Assembly: GCA_949287925.1 (NCBI GenBank)
Contig: CASEIR010000054.1
Coordinates: 62,001 to 126,000 of the forward strand
Direction of reading: 5' to 3'
DNA from: an uncultured Lachnospiraceae bacterium
Lineage (GTDB): Bacteria; Bacillota; Clostridia; Lachnospirales; Lachnospiraceae
Length of the DNA: 64,000 nt
Below are positions 26,829 to 35,649 of the stretch, piece after piece. Both the position numbers and the translations under genes were made by a program. Within the stretch, counting starts at the first letter, position 1. The number at the start of each line of letters is the position of its first letter. The notes under the pieces were generated by a model that saw only the letters and a program-made list of their open reading frames with translations, was not told the DNA's origin and ran no database searches.

Positions 26829-27431
26829 GTGAAACGGAAGGATTGGAATGGGATTCTGAAGACGCTTACTGATAAAAAACTGAAAAAAGATCAGCTTTTA
26901 ATTCTATTGCTGGCGGGAATTTTGCTGTTGGTTATAGCGATTCCTGCACAGCCAGAACGGGAAGAAAAGGAAGAACAACAGACGGATACGGCATATTCTT
27001 CCGGGGATTATGCCGGAGAGATGGAGCGAAGACTGGAAAACATCCTGTCGCAAATATGGGGGGCCGGCGAGGTGGAGGTGATGATCACGCTGGAGTCGTC
27101 TGCGGAAAAAGTGGTGGAGAAAGACCGATCCAGCCAGACAGATACCGTTACAGAATCAGGCAGTACAGAATCTACAAGAACAAGTAAAAGTTCCAGTACC
27201 AGTGAGTCTTCTGTATACGGTGGCAGCGGAAACCAGGAAGAACCCTATGTAAGCAAGGAGATAAGTCCGAAAGTGCGGGGGGTTCTTGTGGTTGCGTCCG
27301 GAGGAGACAAGGCAGTGGTAAAACAGAATATTATGGAGGCGGTCCAGGCATTATTTGATATAGACACGCATAAGATTAGGATAATGAAGAAGAATGAAAA
27401 CCAATCAGAAAATCAGGAGGGTAAACAGTGA
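26829..27431 (+). CDS. spoIIIAG: Stage III sporulation protein AG
   Basis: Single-pass protein whose outer domain forms a large ring in the intermembrane channel. 200 aa: short cytoplasmic start, membrane helix (LLILLLAGILLLVIAI), then the domain with RLENILSQIWGAGEVEVMI and, after a Ser/Thr-rich stretch (residues about 105-135), KVRGVLVVASGGDKAVVK. The Ser-rich insert is longer than the other loops and probably exposed. GTG start with GGGAGGG upstream. Overlaps spoIIIAH by four bases. Confidence 0.94.
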   Translation: MKRKDWNGILKTLTDKKLKKDQLLILLLAGILLLVIAIPAQPEREEKEEQQTDTAYSSGDYAGEMERRLENILSQIWGAGEVEVMITLESSAEKVVEKDRSSQTDTVTESGSTESTRTSKSSSTSESSVYGGSGNQEEPYVSKEISPKVRGVLVVASGGDKAVVKQNIMEAVQALFDIDTHKIRIMKKNENQSENQEGKQ

Positions 27432-28048
27432 AACGAGTATTTAAAAGAAATCAGATTATTATTGCAGCTTTGGCAGTTATGATTGCAGCGGCCGGATACC
27501 TGAATTATTCCGGAAATTTTTTTCCGGGAGATTCTGATACGCAGGAAACAAGCGCAGATCTTGCCAGTCAGGAACTTCTGGATATTTCGGAGGAGGATCT
27601 GACTGCATCGACAGAAGATATTGAGAGTCAGGACGATGAGGGCGATGTAGAGGGAACTCCCGGCGAGGCGGTTCTTACCAGCGCAGGCGCGCAGGGAGTC
27701 GTCGCAGAAGCAAAAGTAGCCCGGGAACAGGTACGGGCGCAGAATAAAGAATCTTTGATGGAAATCATTGACAATGAAAGTCTTACGGATGAACAGAAAC
27801 AGGATGCAGTCAACCAGATGGTGTCTATGACCGAACTGGCAGAAAAAGAAGTGGCGGCAGAAACACTTCTTGCATCAAAAGGCTTCACTGATACAGTGGT
27901 CAGTCTTACTGAGGATTCGGCAGATGTAGTTGTCCATGCAGAAGAACTTACGGATGCTAATCTGGCACAGATTGAAGATATTGTTACAAGAAAAACCGGG
28001 GTTCCGGCCCAGAATGTGGTAATTACCCCTGTTTATGCGGAAGAATAG
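27428..28048 (+). CDS. spoIIIAH: Stage III sporulation protein AH
   Basis: Mother-cell partner of SpoIIQ in the forespore channel. 206 aa: N-terminal membrane helix (IIIAALAVMIAAAGYLNY), acidic linker, and the YscJ/FliF-like ring domain with LTDEQKQDAVNQM, ASKGFTDTVVSLT and TGVPAQNVVITPVY. GTG 27428 overlaps the spoIIIAG stop; CAGGAGGG upstream. Last gene of the operon. The forespore partner SpoIIQ is not in the window. Confidence 0.95.
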   Translation: MKRVFKRNQIIIAALAVMIAAAGYLNYSGNFFPGDSDTQETSADLASQELLDISEEDLTASTEDIESQDDEGDVEGTPGEAVLTSAGAQGVVAEAKVAREQVRAQNKESLMEIIDNESLTDEQKQDAVNQMVSMTELAEKEVAAETLLASKGFTDTVVSLTEDSADVVVHAEELTDANLAQIEDIVTRKTGVPAQNVVITPVYAEE

Positions 28049-28069
28049 GAAGTTTTTCCAGCTTTTTGT

Positions 28070-28098
28070 TTGTCGATACGGAACATGTATGATATACT
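28070..28098 (+). promoter_or_regulatory. Sigma-A promoter of prfC
   Basis: TTGTCG (28070-28075), 17-base spacer, TATACT (28093-28098). It makes prfC independent of the sporulation operon upstream. Confidence 0.65.
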
Positions 28099-28149
28099 GA
28101 CTAATAGCGTATTTATACGGATATAATATATTAGGAGTGTTATTTATAT

Positions 28150-29751
28150 ATGTCTCAGATATCGAATGAAGTAAAAGAGCAGATTAAAAAGAGAAGGACA
28201 TTTGCGATCATATCGCATCCGGATGCCGGAAAAACAACATTGACGGAAAAGTTTCTGTTATATGGCGGAGCTATTAATCAGGCAGGAAGCGTAAAAGGAA
28301 AAGCAACTGCCAGACATGCAGTTTCAGATTGGATGGAAATAGAAAAAGAAAGAGGAATTTCTGTGACCTCTTCCGTGCTTCAGTTTCATTATAATGATTA
28401 TTGCATCAATATTCTTGATACGCCGGGGCATCAGGATTTCTCGGAAGATACCTACCGTACACTTATGGCCGCGGATTCTGCTGTGATGGTTATTGATGCG
28501 TCGAAAGGTGTTGAGGCGCAGACCAGAAAATTATTTAAGGTATGTACGATGCGTCACATTCCGATTTTTACATTTATTAATAAAATGGACCGGGAAGCGA
28601 TGGATACGTTTGAACTGCTTGATGATATTGAAAATGAGCTTGGAATTGCCACCTGCCCTATTAACTGGCCCATTGGTTCTGGAAAGGAATTCCGCGGCGT
28701 CTATGACAGGGCGTCAAAAAAAGTGGAGGTTTTTTCAGATACACACAAAGGGACAACGCAGGGAGAAGTGGAAAAGGTGGCTTTAAATGACCCGGAATTG
28801 TCGTGGCTGATTACTGATTCCCAGAAGCTGCAGTTAGAAGAAGAGATGGAGCTTCAAGATGGAGCGGGGGCCGTTTTTGATCAGGATCTGGTAAGTAAAG
28901 GAGAGTTGTCGCCTGTGTTCTTCGGATCGGCGCTGACGAATTTTGGAGTGGAGACATTCCTGCAGCATTTTTTGAAGATGACTTCATCGCCGCTTCCCAG
29001 AAAGTCGGACGCAGGCTTGATTGATCCGATGAAGGAACCGGATTTTTCTGCCTTTGTATTTAAGATCCAGGCCAATATGAATAAAGCGCATCGAGACAGA
29101 ATCGCATTCATGCGTATCTGTTCTGGTGAATTTGAGGCTGGAATGGATGTATGGCATATGCAAGGGGGAAAAAAGGTAAGACTGTCACAGCCCCAGCAGC
29201 TGATGGCCAGTGAAAGAAAGATGATAGAAAAAGCATACGGCGGAGATATTATAGGCGTATTTGATCCGGGAATCTTTTCCATCGGCGACACTTTGACAGC
29301 CTCGGCAAAACGGTTCTCCTATGAAGGGATTCCCACATTTGCGCCGGAACATTTTGCCAGAGTGCGTCAGGTAGATACGATGAAGCGCAAACAGTTCATC
29401 AAAGGAATTAATCAGATTGCCCAGGAAGGCGCAATACAGATATTCCAGGAATATAATACCGGAATGGAGGAGATTATCGTAGGTGTTGTGGGCGTCCTTC
29501 AGTTTGATGTTCTGAAGTACCGGCTGGAAAATGAATACAATGTGGAAATCCGCCTGGATACCCTTCCTTATGAACATATTCGCTGGATCGAAAATACAGA
29601 AATCGACATGGACAGGCTGACCGGAACATCTGACATGAAAAAGGTGAAAGATCTGAAAGACAGGCCTTTATTGCTTTTTGTGAACGAATGGAGTATCCGG
29701 ATGACGGTGGACAGAAACGAGGGGCTAATACTGTCGGAATTTGGACGCTAG
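28150..29751 (+). CDS. prfC: Peptide chain release factor 3
   Basis: GTPase that removes RF1/RF2 from the ribosome after termination. 533 aa; G-domain motifs SHPDAGKTTLTEK (G1), RGISVTSSV (G2), DTPGHQDFSEDTYR (G3) and NKMDRE (G4) are the RF3 versions, and the C-terminal RF3 domain follows (GVVGVLQFDVLKYRLENEY). A TAGGAG site is close to the ATG. It sits between spoIIIAH and gls24, where Bacillus has accB-accC. Confidence 0.96.
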   Translation: MSQISNEVKEQIKKRRTFAIISHPDAGKTTLTEKFLLYGGAINQAGSVKGKATARHAVSDWMEIEKERGISVTSSVLQFHYNDYCINILDTPGHQDFSEDTYRTLMAADSAVMVIDASKGVEAQTRKLFKVCTMRHIPIFTFINKMDREAMDTFELLDDIENELGIATCPINWPIGSGKEFRGVYDRASKKVEVFSDTHKGTTQGEVEKVALNDPELSWLITDSQKLQLEEEMELQDGAGAVFDQDLVSKGELSPVFFGSALTNFGVETFLQHFLKMTSSPLPRKSDAGLIDPMKEPDFSAFVFKIQANMNKAHRDRIAFMRICSGEFEAGMDVWHMQGGKKVRLSQPQQLMASERKMIEKAYGGDIIGVFDPGIFSIGDTLTASAKRFSYEGIPTFAPEHFARVRQVDTMKRKQFIKGINQIAQEGAIQIFQEYNTGMEEIIVGVVGVLQFDVLKYRLENEYNVEIRLDTLPYEHIRWIENTEIDMDRLTGTSDMKKVKDLKDRPLLLFVNEWSIRMTVDRNEGLILSEFGR

Positions 29752-29785
29752 CAGTGATTTCGTACTATGCAAAACCAGATTAATT

Positions 29786-29794
29786 TGTTATAAT
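29786..29794 (+). promoter_or_regulatory. Extended -10 promoter ahead of the gls24-nusB cluster
   Basis: TGTTATAAT is a perfect extended -10 element, 38 bases before the gls24 start; the -35 region (TATGCA) is poor. Confidence 0.55.
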
Positions 29795-29831
29795 TATTAG
29801 AAGTGTTAGACCAGACAGGAGGGTTTCTAAG

Positions 29832-30215
29832 ATGAGTAAAGAAGAAAGAAACATATATACGATAAAAGCAGATGAGAATCTTGGCGAAGTGAAGATTGCG
29901 GATGAAGTTGTTTCCATTATTGCAGGACTTGCGGCAATGGAGGTAGACGGGATCGCATCGATGGCTGGGAACGCCACAAGAGAATTGGTCAGCAAGCTGG
30001 GCAGAAAATCCCTTTCAAAAGGAGTGAAGGTGGACGTGCTGGACGGGATCGTTACGGTTTCTCTTGCGCTGAATTTGAAATATGGGTATCATGTAAAGGA
30101 TATTACAGCCAGGGTTCAGGAAAAAGTGAAATCAGCAATTGAAAACATGACCGGCCTGGAGGTCGCCGATGTAAACATCCGCGTAGCCGGTGTAGAAGTT
30201 CCGGAGGAAGACTAA
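29832..30215 (+). CDS. Asp23/Gls24-family protein (YqhY-like)
   Basis: A 127-aa Asp23/Gls24-type protein. The core reads VSIIAGLAAMEVDGIASMAG near the start (20 residues) and KDITARVQEKVKSAIENMTG later, with DVNIRVAGVEV at the end. In Bacillus the orthologue YqhY stands beside accBC and nusB and is linked to control of fatty acid synthesis; here the acc genes are absent and prfC is upstream. CAGGAGGG precedes the ATG. It runs directly into nusB (stop TAA then GTG). Confidence 0.88.
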   Translation: MSKEERNIYTIKADENLGEVKIADEVVSIIAGLAAMEVDGIASMAGNATRELVSKLGRKSLSKGVKVDVLDGIVTVSLALNLKYGYHVKDITARVQEKVKSAIENMTGLEVADVNIRVAGVEVPEED

Positions 30216-30614
30216 GTGAAAAGATCAGAAATACGGGAGCACATATTTAAAATATTGTTTGGAACCGAATTCAACAAAAACGATGAGATGCCGGAGCAGC
30301 TGGAGCATTACTGTGCAGAGATGGAAGGCGCGGAGGAAAAGGAGATTGCCTACATTAAAGACAAGGTGGGCAGAATTGCAGAGCGGACAGAAGAGATTGA
30401 TTCTTTGATCAACAGTCACACAACCGGGTGGAAAACCAGCCGGATGAACAAAGTGGATCTTACGATCCTCCGTCTGGCGGTTTACGAGATGAAGTGGGAT
30501 GAAGAAGTTCCAACGGGAGTTGCAATCAATGAAGCGGTGGAACTGGCAAAGAGATACAGCGGCGACGAGGGTCCATCTTTTGTCAATGGAGTTCTAGCCA
30601 AGCTTGCAGAGTGA
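30216..30614 (+). CDS. nusB: Transcription antitermination protein NusB
   Basis: Binds boxA RNA with S10 (NusE) and supports rRNA transcription. 132 aa all-helical protein: MKRSEIREHIFKILFGTEF, TTGWKTSRMNKVDLTILRLA, TGVAINEAVELAKRY and SFVNGVLAKLAE are the conserved helices. The GTG start directly abuts the preceding stop; GGAGG lies ten bases upstream. xseA follows 13 bases later. Confidence 0.95.
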   Translation: MKRSEIREHIFKILFGTEFNKNDEMPEQLEHYCAEMEGAEEKEIAYIKDKVGRIAERTEEIDSLINSHTTGWKTSRMNKVDLTILRLAVYEMKWDEEVPTGVAINEAVELAKRYSGDEGPSFVNGVLAKLAE

Positions 30615-30627
30615 CCAGAGGTAAGCT

Positions 30628-31842
30628 ATGACACAGAATGTATATACAGTAAAGCAGGTGAATGCTTACATTAAAAATATGTTCACGCAGGATTATTTGC
30701 TGAACCGCGTTTATGTCAGGGGTGAAGTTTCGAACTGCAAGTATCATACATCGGGACACATATATTTCTCATTAAAGGACGAGTCCGGAACGATTGCCTG
30801 CGTTATGTTTGCGGGGCAGCGTAACGGACTTTCTTTTCGTCTTCAGGAGGGACAGCAGGTTATCGTGTATGGATCTGTCAGCGTATATGAAAGAAGCGGA
30901 TCCTATCAGCTCTATGCCAGAGATATCCGCCTGGATGGGGAAGGCAGACTGTTTGAGCGGTTTCAAATGCTGAAGAAAGAGCTTGAAGAGATGGGAATGT
31001 TTGCCCAGGAGTATAAAAAACCTATTCCTGCTTATGTTAAAAATGTGGGAGTGGTGACAGCGCCTACAGGGGCAGCCATTCGTGATATTATGAATATTGT
31101 TTCCAGACGGAATCCTTATGTGCAGTTAATCCTTTATCCGGCACGGGTACAAGGAGCCGGAGCAAAAGAGAGTATTGTCCGGGGAATCCGGATGCTGGAA
31201 GCAAGGAATGTTGATGTGATCATTGTGGGAAGAGGCGGCGGATCCATCGAAGATCTGTGGGCGTTTAACGAAGAAGAAGTGGCAAGAGCTATTTTTGACT
31301 GTTCGGTTCCGGTAATATCAGCAGTCGGTCATGAGACAGACACTACGATTGCGGATTATGTGGCAGATCTCCGCGCGCCGACACCTTCTGCCGCCGCCGA
31401 ACTTGCCGTATATGACCTGCGCAGGGTCCAGGAGTCGCTTCAAAAATACCGGCTCAGGATGAAACGGGCAATCGGACAGAGCGTTCAGATCATGTGGATG
31501 AAAGTGCAGAGGTATGAGGAAAAAATGAACGTTCTTCATCCCAGACACAAGCTGCAGGAACAAAGACAGAGGACGATGGAATTAGAAGAGGAACTCCGTT
31601 TAGGAATGGAGAAAAAAATAACCGGATCAAGACATCGGCTGGCGTTATATATGGAAGCAATGAAAGGGCTTTCGCCTATTGATAAATTGAATCAGGGATA
31701 TTCTTTTGTAGAAGATGAGACAGGCAGTCCGATAAAAAGTATCAGACAGTGCCGTGTGGCAGAGAAATTAAAGATCCATGTTGCAGACGGTCTGATCTGT
31801 GCGGCTGTCACAGAGACCAGGGAGGAAGAATATGGACAATAA
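30628..31842 (+). CDS. xseA: Exodeoxyribonuclease VII large subunit
   Basis: Catalytic subunit of a metal-independent single-strand DNA exonuclease. 404 aa: N-terminal OB fold (VRGEVSNCKYHTSGHIYFSL), catalytic domain with GVVTAPTGAAIRDI, IIVGRGGGSIEDLWAFNEE and VGHETDTTIADYVADLRA, then a coiled-coil that binds XseB. ATG follows AGAGGTAAG. It overlaps xseB by 11 bases. Confidence 0.96.
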   Translation: MTQNVYTVKQVNAYIKNMFTQDYLLNRVYVRGEVSNCKYHTSGHIYFSLKDESGTIACVMFAGQRNGLSFRLQEGQQVIVYGSVSVYERSGSYQLYARDIRLDGEGRLFERFQMLKKELEEMGMFAQEYKKPIPAYVKNVGVVTAPTGAAIRDIMNIVSRRNPYVQLILYPARVQGAGAKESIVRGIRMLEARNVDVIIVGRGGGSIEDLWAFNEEEVARAIFDCSVPVISAVGHETDTTIADYVADLRAPTPSAAAELAVYDLRRVQESLQKYRLRMKRAIGQSVQIMWMKVQRYEEKMNVLHPRHKLQEQRQRTMELEEELRLGMEKKITGSRHRLALYMEAMKGLSPIDKLNQGYSFVEDETGSPIKSIRQCRVAEKLKIHVADGLICAAVTETREEEYGQ

Positions 31843-32056
31843 AAAACAACAGGAAGCTACGTTGGAGCAGATGTTTGAAATGCTGGATAAGACGGTGGAA
31901 AGAATGGAGAAAGAAGAACTTTCCCTGGAAGAAACTTTTGGATTGTACCGGCAAGGAATAGATCTGCTGAAACAGTGCAATGATAAGATTGACTATGTGG
32001 AGAAAAAGATGCTTATATTAGATGAAAAGGGAGAGACACATGAATTCGAAGCGTGA
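31832..32056 (+). CDS. xseB: Exodeoxyribonuclease VII small subunit
   Basis: Helical-hairpin subunit that keeps XseA in check. 74 aa with the family signature LEQMFEMLDKTVERMEKEE and LSLEETFGLYRQGIDLLKQ. ATG 31832 is set by GGGAGGAAG six bases upstream; the longer frame from 31799 has no such site. It overlaps xseA at the start and ispA at the end. Confidence 0.94.
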   Translation: MDNKKQQEATLEQMFEMLDKTVERMEKEELSLEETFGLYRQGIDLLKQCNDKIDYVEKKMLILDEKGETHEFEA

Positions 32057-32942
32057 TTTCCAGAATCAGATGAACAGTAAAGTACAAAAAATAGAACAGA
32101 TTCTGCAGGAGTACCTGCCTAGTCAGAGAGGATATCAAAGCGTTATTATGGAGGCTATGGCATATAGCCTTCTGGCCGGAGGAAAACGTCTGCGTCCGAT
32201 GCTGATGCAGGAAACCTACCGCTTGTTTAACGGAAAATCTGCTGCCATATATCCATTTATGGCGGCTATTGAGATGATACATACCTATTCGCTGGTTCAT
32301 GACGATCTCCCGGCTATGGATAACGATGAATACCGGAGAGGGCGGAAGACAACGCATATTGTATATGGAGAGGATATGGGGATTCTGACGGGGGATGCGC
32401 TTTTGAATTTCGCTTTTGAGACAGCGTCCCGGGCATTTGTGACGGATCCGGAAGACAGCCTGATCATTGGGCGGGCGCTGGGAATACTTGGGAAAAAAGC
32501 CGGTATATACGGGATGATCGGCGGACAGGTCATAGATGTAAAAGAAACAGGCAGGGAAATAAAAAAAGAGATCCTGGATACGATCTATGAATTGAAGACA
32601 GGAGCTTTGATCGAAGCGTCCATGATGATTGGCGCGTTGCTTGGCGGCGGATCTGCGGAAGAGGTCGGAGTCGTGGAGCGGATTGCCAGACATGTGGGGA
32701 TCGCATTCCAGATCCAGGATGATATTCTGGATGTGACCAGTACAGATGAAGTGCTGGGCAAACCAGTACACAGTGACGAGAAAAACGGGAAAACCACCTA
32801 TGTGACTTTAATGGGAGTTGAAGAAGCAGGGCGGATCGTGGAAGAATATTCCCAAGAAGCTATCCGTCTGCTGAAAACACTTCCCGGTGAAAATGAATAT
32901 CTGGAGATGTTACTGCAGTATTTGATCCGCAGGGACAGATAG
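32040..32942 (+). CDS. ispA: Polyprenyl (farnesyl/geranylgeranyl) diphosphate synthase
   Basis: Head-to-tail prenyltransferase that joins isopentenyl units into C15 or C20 diphosphates for undecaprenyl and quinone synthesis. 300 aa. The first aspartate-rich motif is HDDLPAMDND, the second DDILDVT; GGKRLRPML and GDALLNFAFE are also present. ATG 32040 lies in the end of xseB and follows AAAGGGAGA; an upstream ATG at 32022 is less well placed. dxs, which supplies the precursor pathway, follows 13 bases downstream. Confidence 0.94.
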   Translation: MNSKRDFQNQMNSKVQKIEQILQEYLPSQRGYQSVIMEAMAYSLLAGGKRLRPMLMQETYRLFNGKSAAIYPFMAAIEMIHTYSLVHDDLPAMDNDEYRRGRKTTHIVYGEDMGILTGDALLNFAFETASRAFVTDPEDSLIIGRALGILGKKAGIYGMIGGQVIDVKETGREIKKEILDTIYELKTGALIEASMMIGALLGGGSAEEVGVVERIARHVGIAFQIQDDILDVTSTDEVLGKPVHSDEKNGKTTYVTLMGVEEAGRIVEEYSQEAIRLLKTLPGENEYLEMLLQYLIRRDR

Positions 32943-32955
32943 AGAGGGATGTCTT

Positions 32956-34821
32956 ATGATATTAGAAAAAATACAGAAAGAAAACGATATAAAAAAACTG
33001 ACAGATGAAGAACTGCGGCTTCTGCCGGAGGAAATCCGTGAATTTTTGCTGGATAAAATCAGCAGAACAGGAGGACATCTGGCATCGAATCTTGGCGTTG
33101 TGGAGCTGACGATTGCCATGCACCTGATGTTTGACCTTCCGCAGGACAAGCTGATCTGGGACGTAGGGCATCAGTCATATACCCACAAACTTCTGACGGG
33201 CAGGAAAGACGGATTTGATGACCTGCGCAAGTACGGAGGCATGAGCGGATTTCCAAAACGAAAAGAGAGTCAGTGCGATGCGTTTGATACGGGGCATAGT
33301 TCCACTTCGATCTCAGCCGGTCTGGGATATGTACATGCCAGGGATTTGAAGCGTCAGTCCTATTATGTGGTGTCTGTGATCGGCGATGGTTCGCTGACTG
33401 GAGGAATGGCCTACGAGGCATTAAATAATGCAGCTTCATTAAAAACGAATTTTATTATTGTCCTTAATGACAATCATATGTCGATTTCAGAGAATGTTGG
33501 AGGGATGTCAAAATATCTGGCGCGTCTTCGGACGGCAGATATCTATACCGGATTAAAAAGAGGTGTTACAAACGCATTGAATACGGTGCCGGTCGTGGGG
33601 GAACATATGATTTCCCAGATCCGAAAGACGAAAAGCAGTATCAAACAGCTGGTAGTACCGGGAATGTTTTTTGAAGATATGGGGATCACTTATCTGGGAC
33701 CGATTCCTGGACATAATATATCCATGCTCTGCAAGGCATTTAAAGAAGCAAAGAAAATTGAAGGACCTGTGCTGCTGCATGTTATGACGAAGAAAGGGAA
33801 AGGCTATCAGCCTGCAGAGGAACAGCCGGATAAGTTCCATGGTGTGGGTCCCTTTCAGGTGCGGACAGGAGAAGCAGAAGCGGCCGGTGAAAAAGACAGT
33901 TGGACCGATGTGTTTGGAAAAGTACTCTGTGATTCTGCGAAGGAAGATGAACGAATTGTTGCTATCACGGCGGCAATGGCTGGAGGAACCGGGCTTGCCA
34001 GATTCTCCCGTATGTTTCCGGACCGTTTTTTTGATGTGGGCATTGCGGAAGGGCATGCGGTTACTTTCGCGGCCGGCATGGCCGCAGGGGGAATGAAGCC
34101 GGTATTCGCGGTTTATTCTTCTTTCCTGCAAAGAGCGTATGATCAAATTATCCATGATGTGGCGCTACAGAATCTTCCGGTCGTTTTTGCTGTGGACCGT
34201 GCAGGACTTGTGGGAAGTGATGGAGAAACACATCAGGGGATCTTTGATCTTTCTTATCTGAGAAGTATTCCGAATCTGACAGTTATGTCGCCGAAGCATA
34301 AGTGGGAGCTTGCGGATATGCTGCGTTTCGCATTGGCATATAATGGCCCGGTGGCCGTACGCTATCCGAGGGGATGTGCATATGACGGATACCAGGAATT
34401 CCGGAGCCCGCTGCAGTATGGGAAAAGCGAGACGATCTTCAAGGGAGATGGACTGGCAATCCTCAGTGTGGGACACATGTTTGAGGAGGCGGTGAGGGTA
34501 CGGAAAATACTGGAAAAGGATGGGATTTTCTGTACGCTTGTGAACGCAAGATTTGTAAAGCCTCTGGATGAAGAATGTATCCGCACACTGTCTCAGAATC
34601 ACAGGCTGATTGTGACTATGGAAGAGAATGTTAAAACCGGCGGTTTCGGTGAGCAAGTGCAGGCGTATGTCTGTCAGCAGAATCTAAAAGTGCAGGTGTG
34701 GAATGCGGCGCTGCCGGATGAATATGTAGAACACGGAAGCATTCAGGTTCTAAGGAGGGAAACTGGAATCGACGCAGAAACAGTTGCGGCCCGTATCCGT
34801 GCAAAATATAAAGAAGTCTAG
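32956..34821 (+). CDS. dxs: 1-deoxy-D-xylulose-5-phosphate synthase
   Basis: Thiamine-diphosphate enzyme that condenses pyruvate and glyceraldehyde 3-phosphate, the first step of the MEP isoprenoid route and also a source for thiamine and pyridoxal. 621 aa; GHQSYTHKLLTGRKDGF, the ThDP motif GDGSLTGGMAYEALNNA, the transketolase Glu/His blocks VGIAEGHAVTFAAGMA and DRAGLVGSDGETHQG are all visible. GAGAGGGA precedes the ATG. It is followed by tlyA with nine bases between. Confidence 0.97.
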   Translation: MILEKIQKENDIKKLTDEELRLLPEEIREFLLDKISRTGGHLASNLGVVELTIAMHLMFDLPQDKLIWDVGHQSYTHKLLTGRKDGFDDLRKYGGMSGFPKRKESQCDAFDTGHSSTSISAGLGYVHARDLKRQSYYVVSVIGDGSLTGGMAYEALNNAASLKTNFIIVLNDNHMSISENVGGMSKYLARLRTADIYTGLKRGVTNALNTVPVVGEHMISQIRKTKSSIKQLVVPGMFFEDMGITYLGPIPGHNISMLCKAFKEAKKIEGPVLLHVMTKKGKGYQPAEEQPDKFHGVGPFQVRTGEAEAAGEKDSWTDVFGKVLCDSAKEDERIVAITAAMAGGTGLARFSRMFPDRFFDVGIAEGHAVTFAAGMAAGGMKPVFAVYSSFLQRAYDQIIHDVALQNLPVVFAVDRAGLVGSDGETHQGIFDLSYLRSIPNLTVMSPKHKWELADMLRFALAYNGPVAVRYPRGCAYDGYQEFRSPLQYGKSETIFKGDGLAILSVGHMFEEAVRVRKILEKDGIFCTLVNARFVKPLDEECIRTLSQNHRLIVTMEENVKTGGFGEQVQAYVCQQNLKVQVWNAALPDEYVEHGSIQVLRRETGIDAETVAARIRAKYKEV

Positions 34822-34829
34822 GAGAATAT

Positions 34830-35633
34830 ATGAAAGAACGTTTAGATGTTTTACTGGTAAAGAGAAATCTTGCATCTTCCAGAGAAAAGGCAAAAGCGAT
34901 TATCATGTCCGGTAATGTATTTGTTGACGGCCAGAGGGAGGACAAAGCCGGGACGGCCTTTCCGGAGGAAGTGTCGATAGAAGTCAAAGGGCATACTCTG
35001 CCTTATGTAAGCAGGGGAGGATTAAAATTAGAAAAGGCGATACGTAATTTTGACGTGAGCGTCAAGGGAAAGGTCTGTACGGATGTGGGCGCATCGACTG
35101 GCGGATTTACAGATTGTATGCTGCAAAATGGAGCGGTGAAGGTATTCGCGATTGATGTGGGAAGAGGGCAGCTTGACTGGAAGCTGAGACAGGATAACAG
35201 AGTCGTGTGCATGGAGAAGACGAATATCCGATATGTGACGCCGGAAGATCTGGGAGAAAGCATTGATTTTTCTTCCATTGATGTTTCGTTTATTTCCTTG
35301 ACGAAAGTTCTGCAGCCAGTCAGTAATTATCTGACAGCCAACGGACAGATTGTTGCGCTGATCAAACCGCAGTTTGAGGCGGGCCGTGAAAAGGTGGGGA
35401 AAAAGGGCGTGGTACGGGATGCTTCCACTCATGTCCAGGTAATTCAGAAAGTCATCGATTATGCCCTTTCCATCGGACTGCGAGTCTGTAATCTGGAGTT
35501 TTCCCCGATATGTGGCCCCGAAGGGAACATTGAATATCTGATACATCTGGAAAAAACGCAGAAGCCGGAAATCAAGGAGGACATTGAAATTGAGCGTGTT
35601 GTGAAGCAGGCATTCGATACGCTGGCGAAATAG
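34830..35633 (+). CDS. tlyA: TlyA-family rRNA 2'-O-methyltransferase
   Basis: S4-domain plus FtsJ-like SAM methyltransferase; TlyA modifies 16S C1409 and 23S C1920 in mycobacteria, and loss gives capreomycin resistance. 267 aa: S4 domain at about 5-65 (LDVLLVKRNLASSREKAKA), SAM motif ADVGASTGGFTDC-like block (TDVGASTGGFTDCML) and the catalytic lysine region VALIKPQFEAGREK. GGAG is just after the dxs stop. Known as YqxC in Bacillus, with the same neighbours. Confidence 0.93.
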   Translation: MKERLDVLLVKRNLASSREKAKAIIMSGNVFVDGQREDKAGTAFPEEVSIEVKGHTLPYVSRGGLKLEKAIRNFDVSVKGKVCTDVGASTGGFTDCMLQNGAVKVFAIDVGRGQLDWKLRQDNRVVCMEKTNIRYVTPEDLGESIDFSSIDVSFISLTKVLQPVSNYLTANGQIVALIKPQFEAGREKVGKKGVVRDASTHVQVIQKVIDYALSIGLRVCNLEFSPICGPEGNIEYLIHLEKTQKPEIKEDIEIERVVKQAFDTLAK

Positions 35634-35649
35634 CAGAGAGGCTTTGAAA

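Noticed and set aside
26780..26830. Frameshift as the cause of the short SpoIIIAF
   Set aside because: The space before spoIIIAG is 27 bases, so there is no downstream remnant in any frame.
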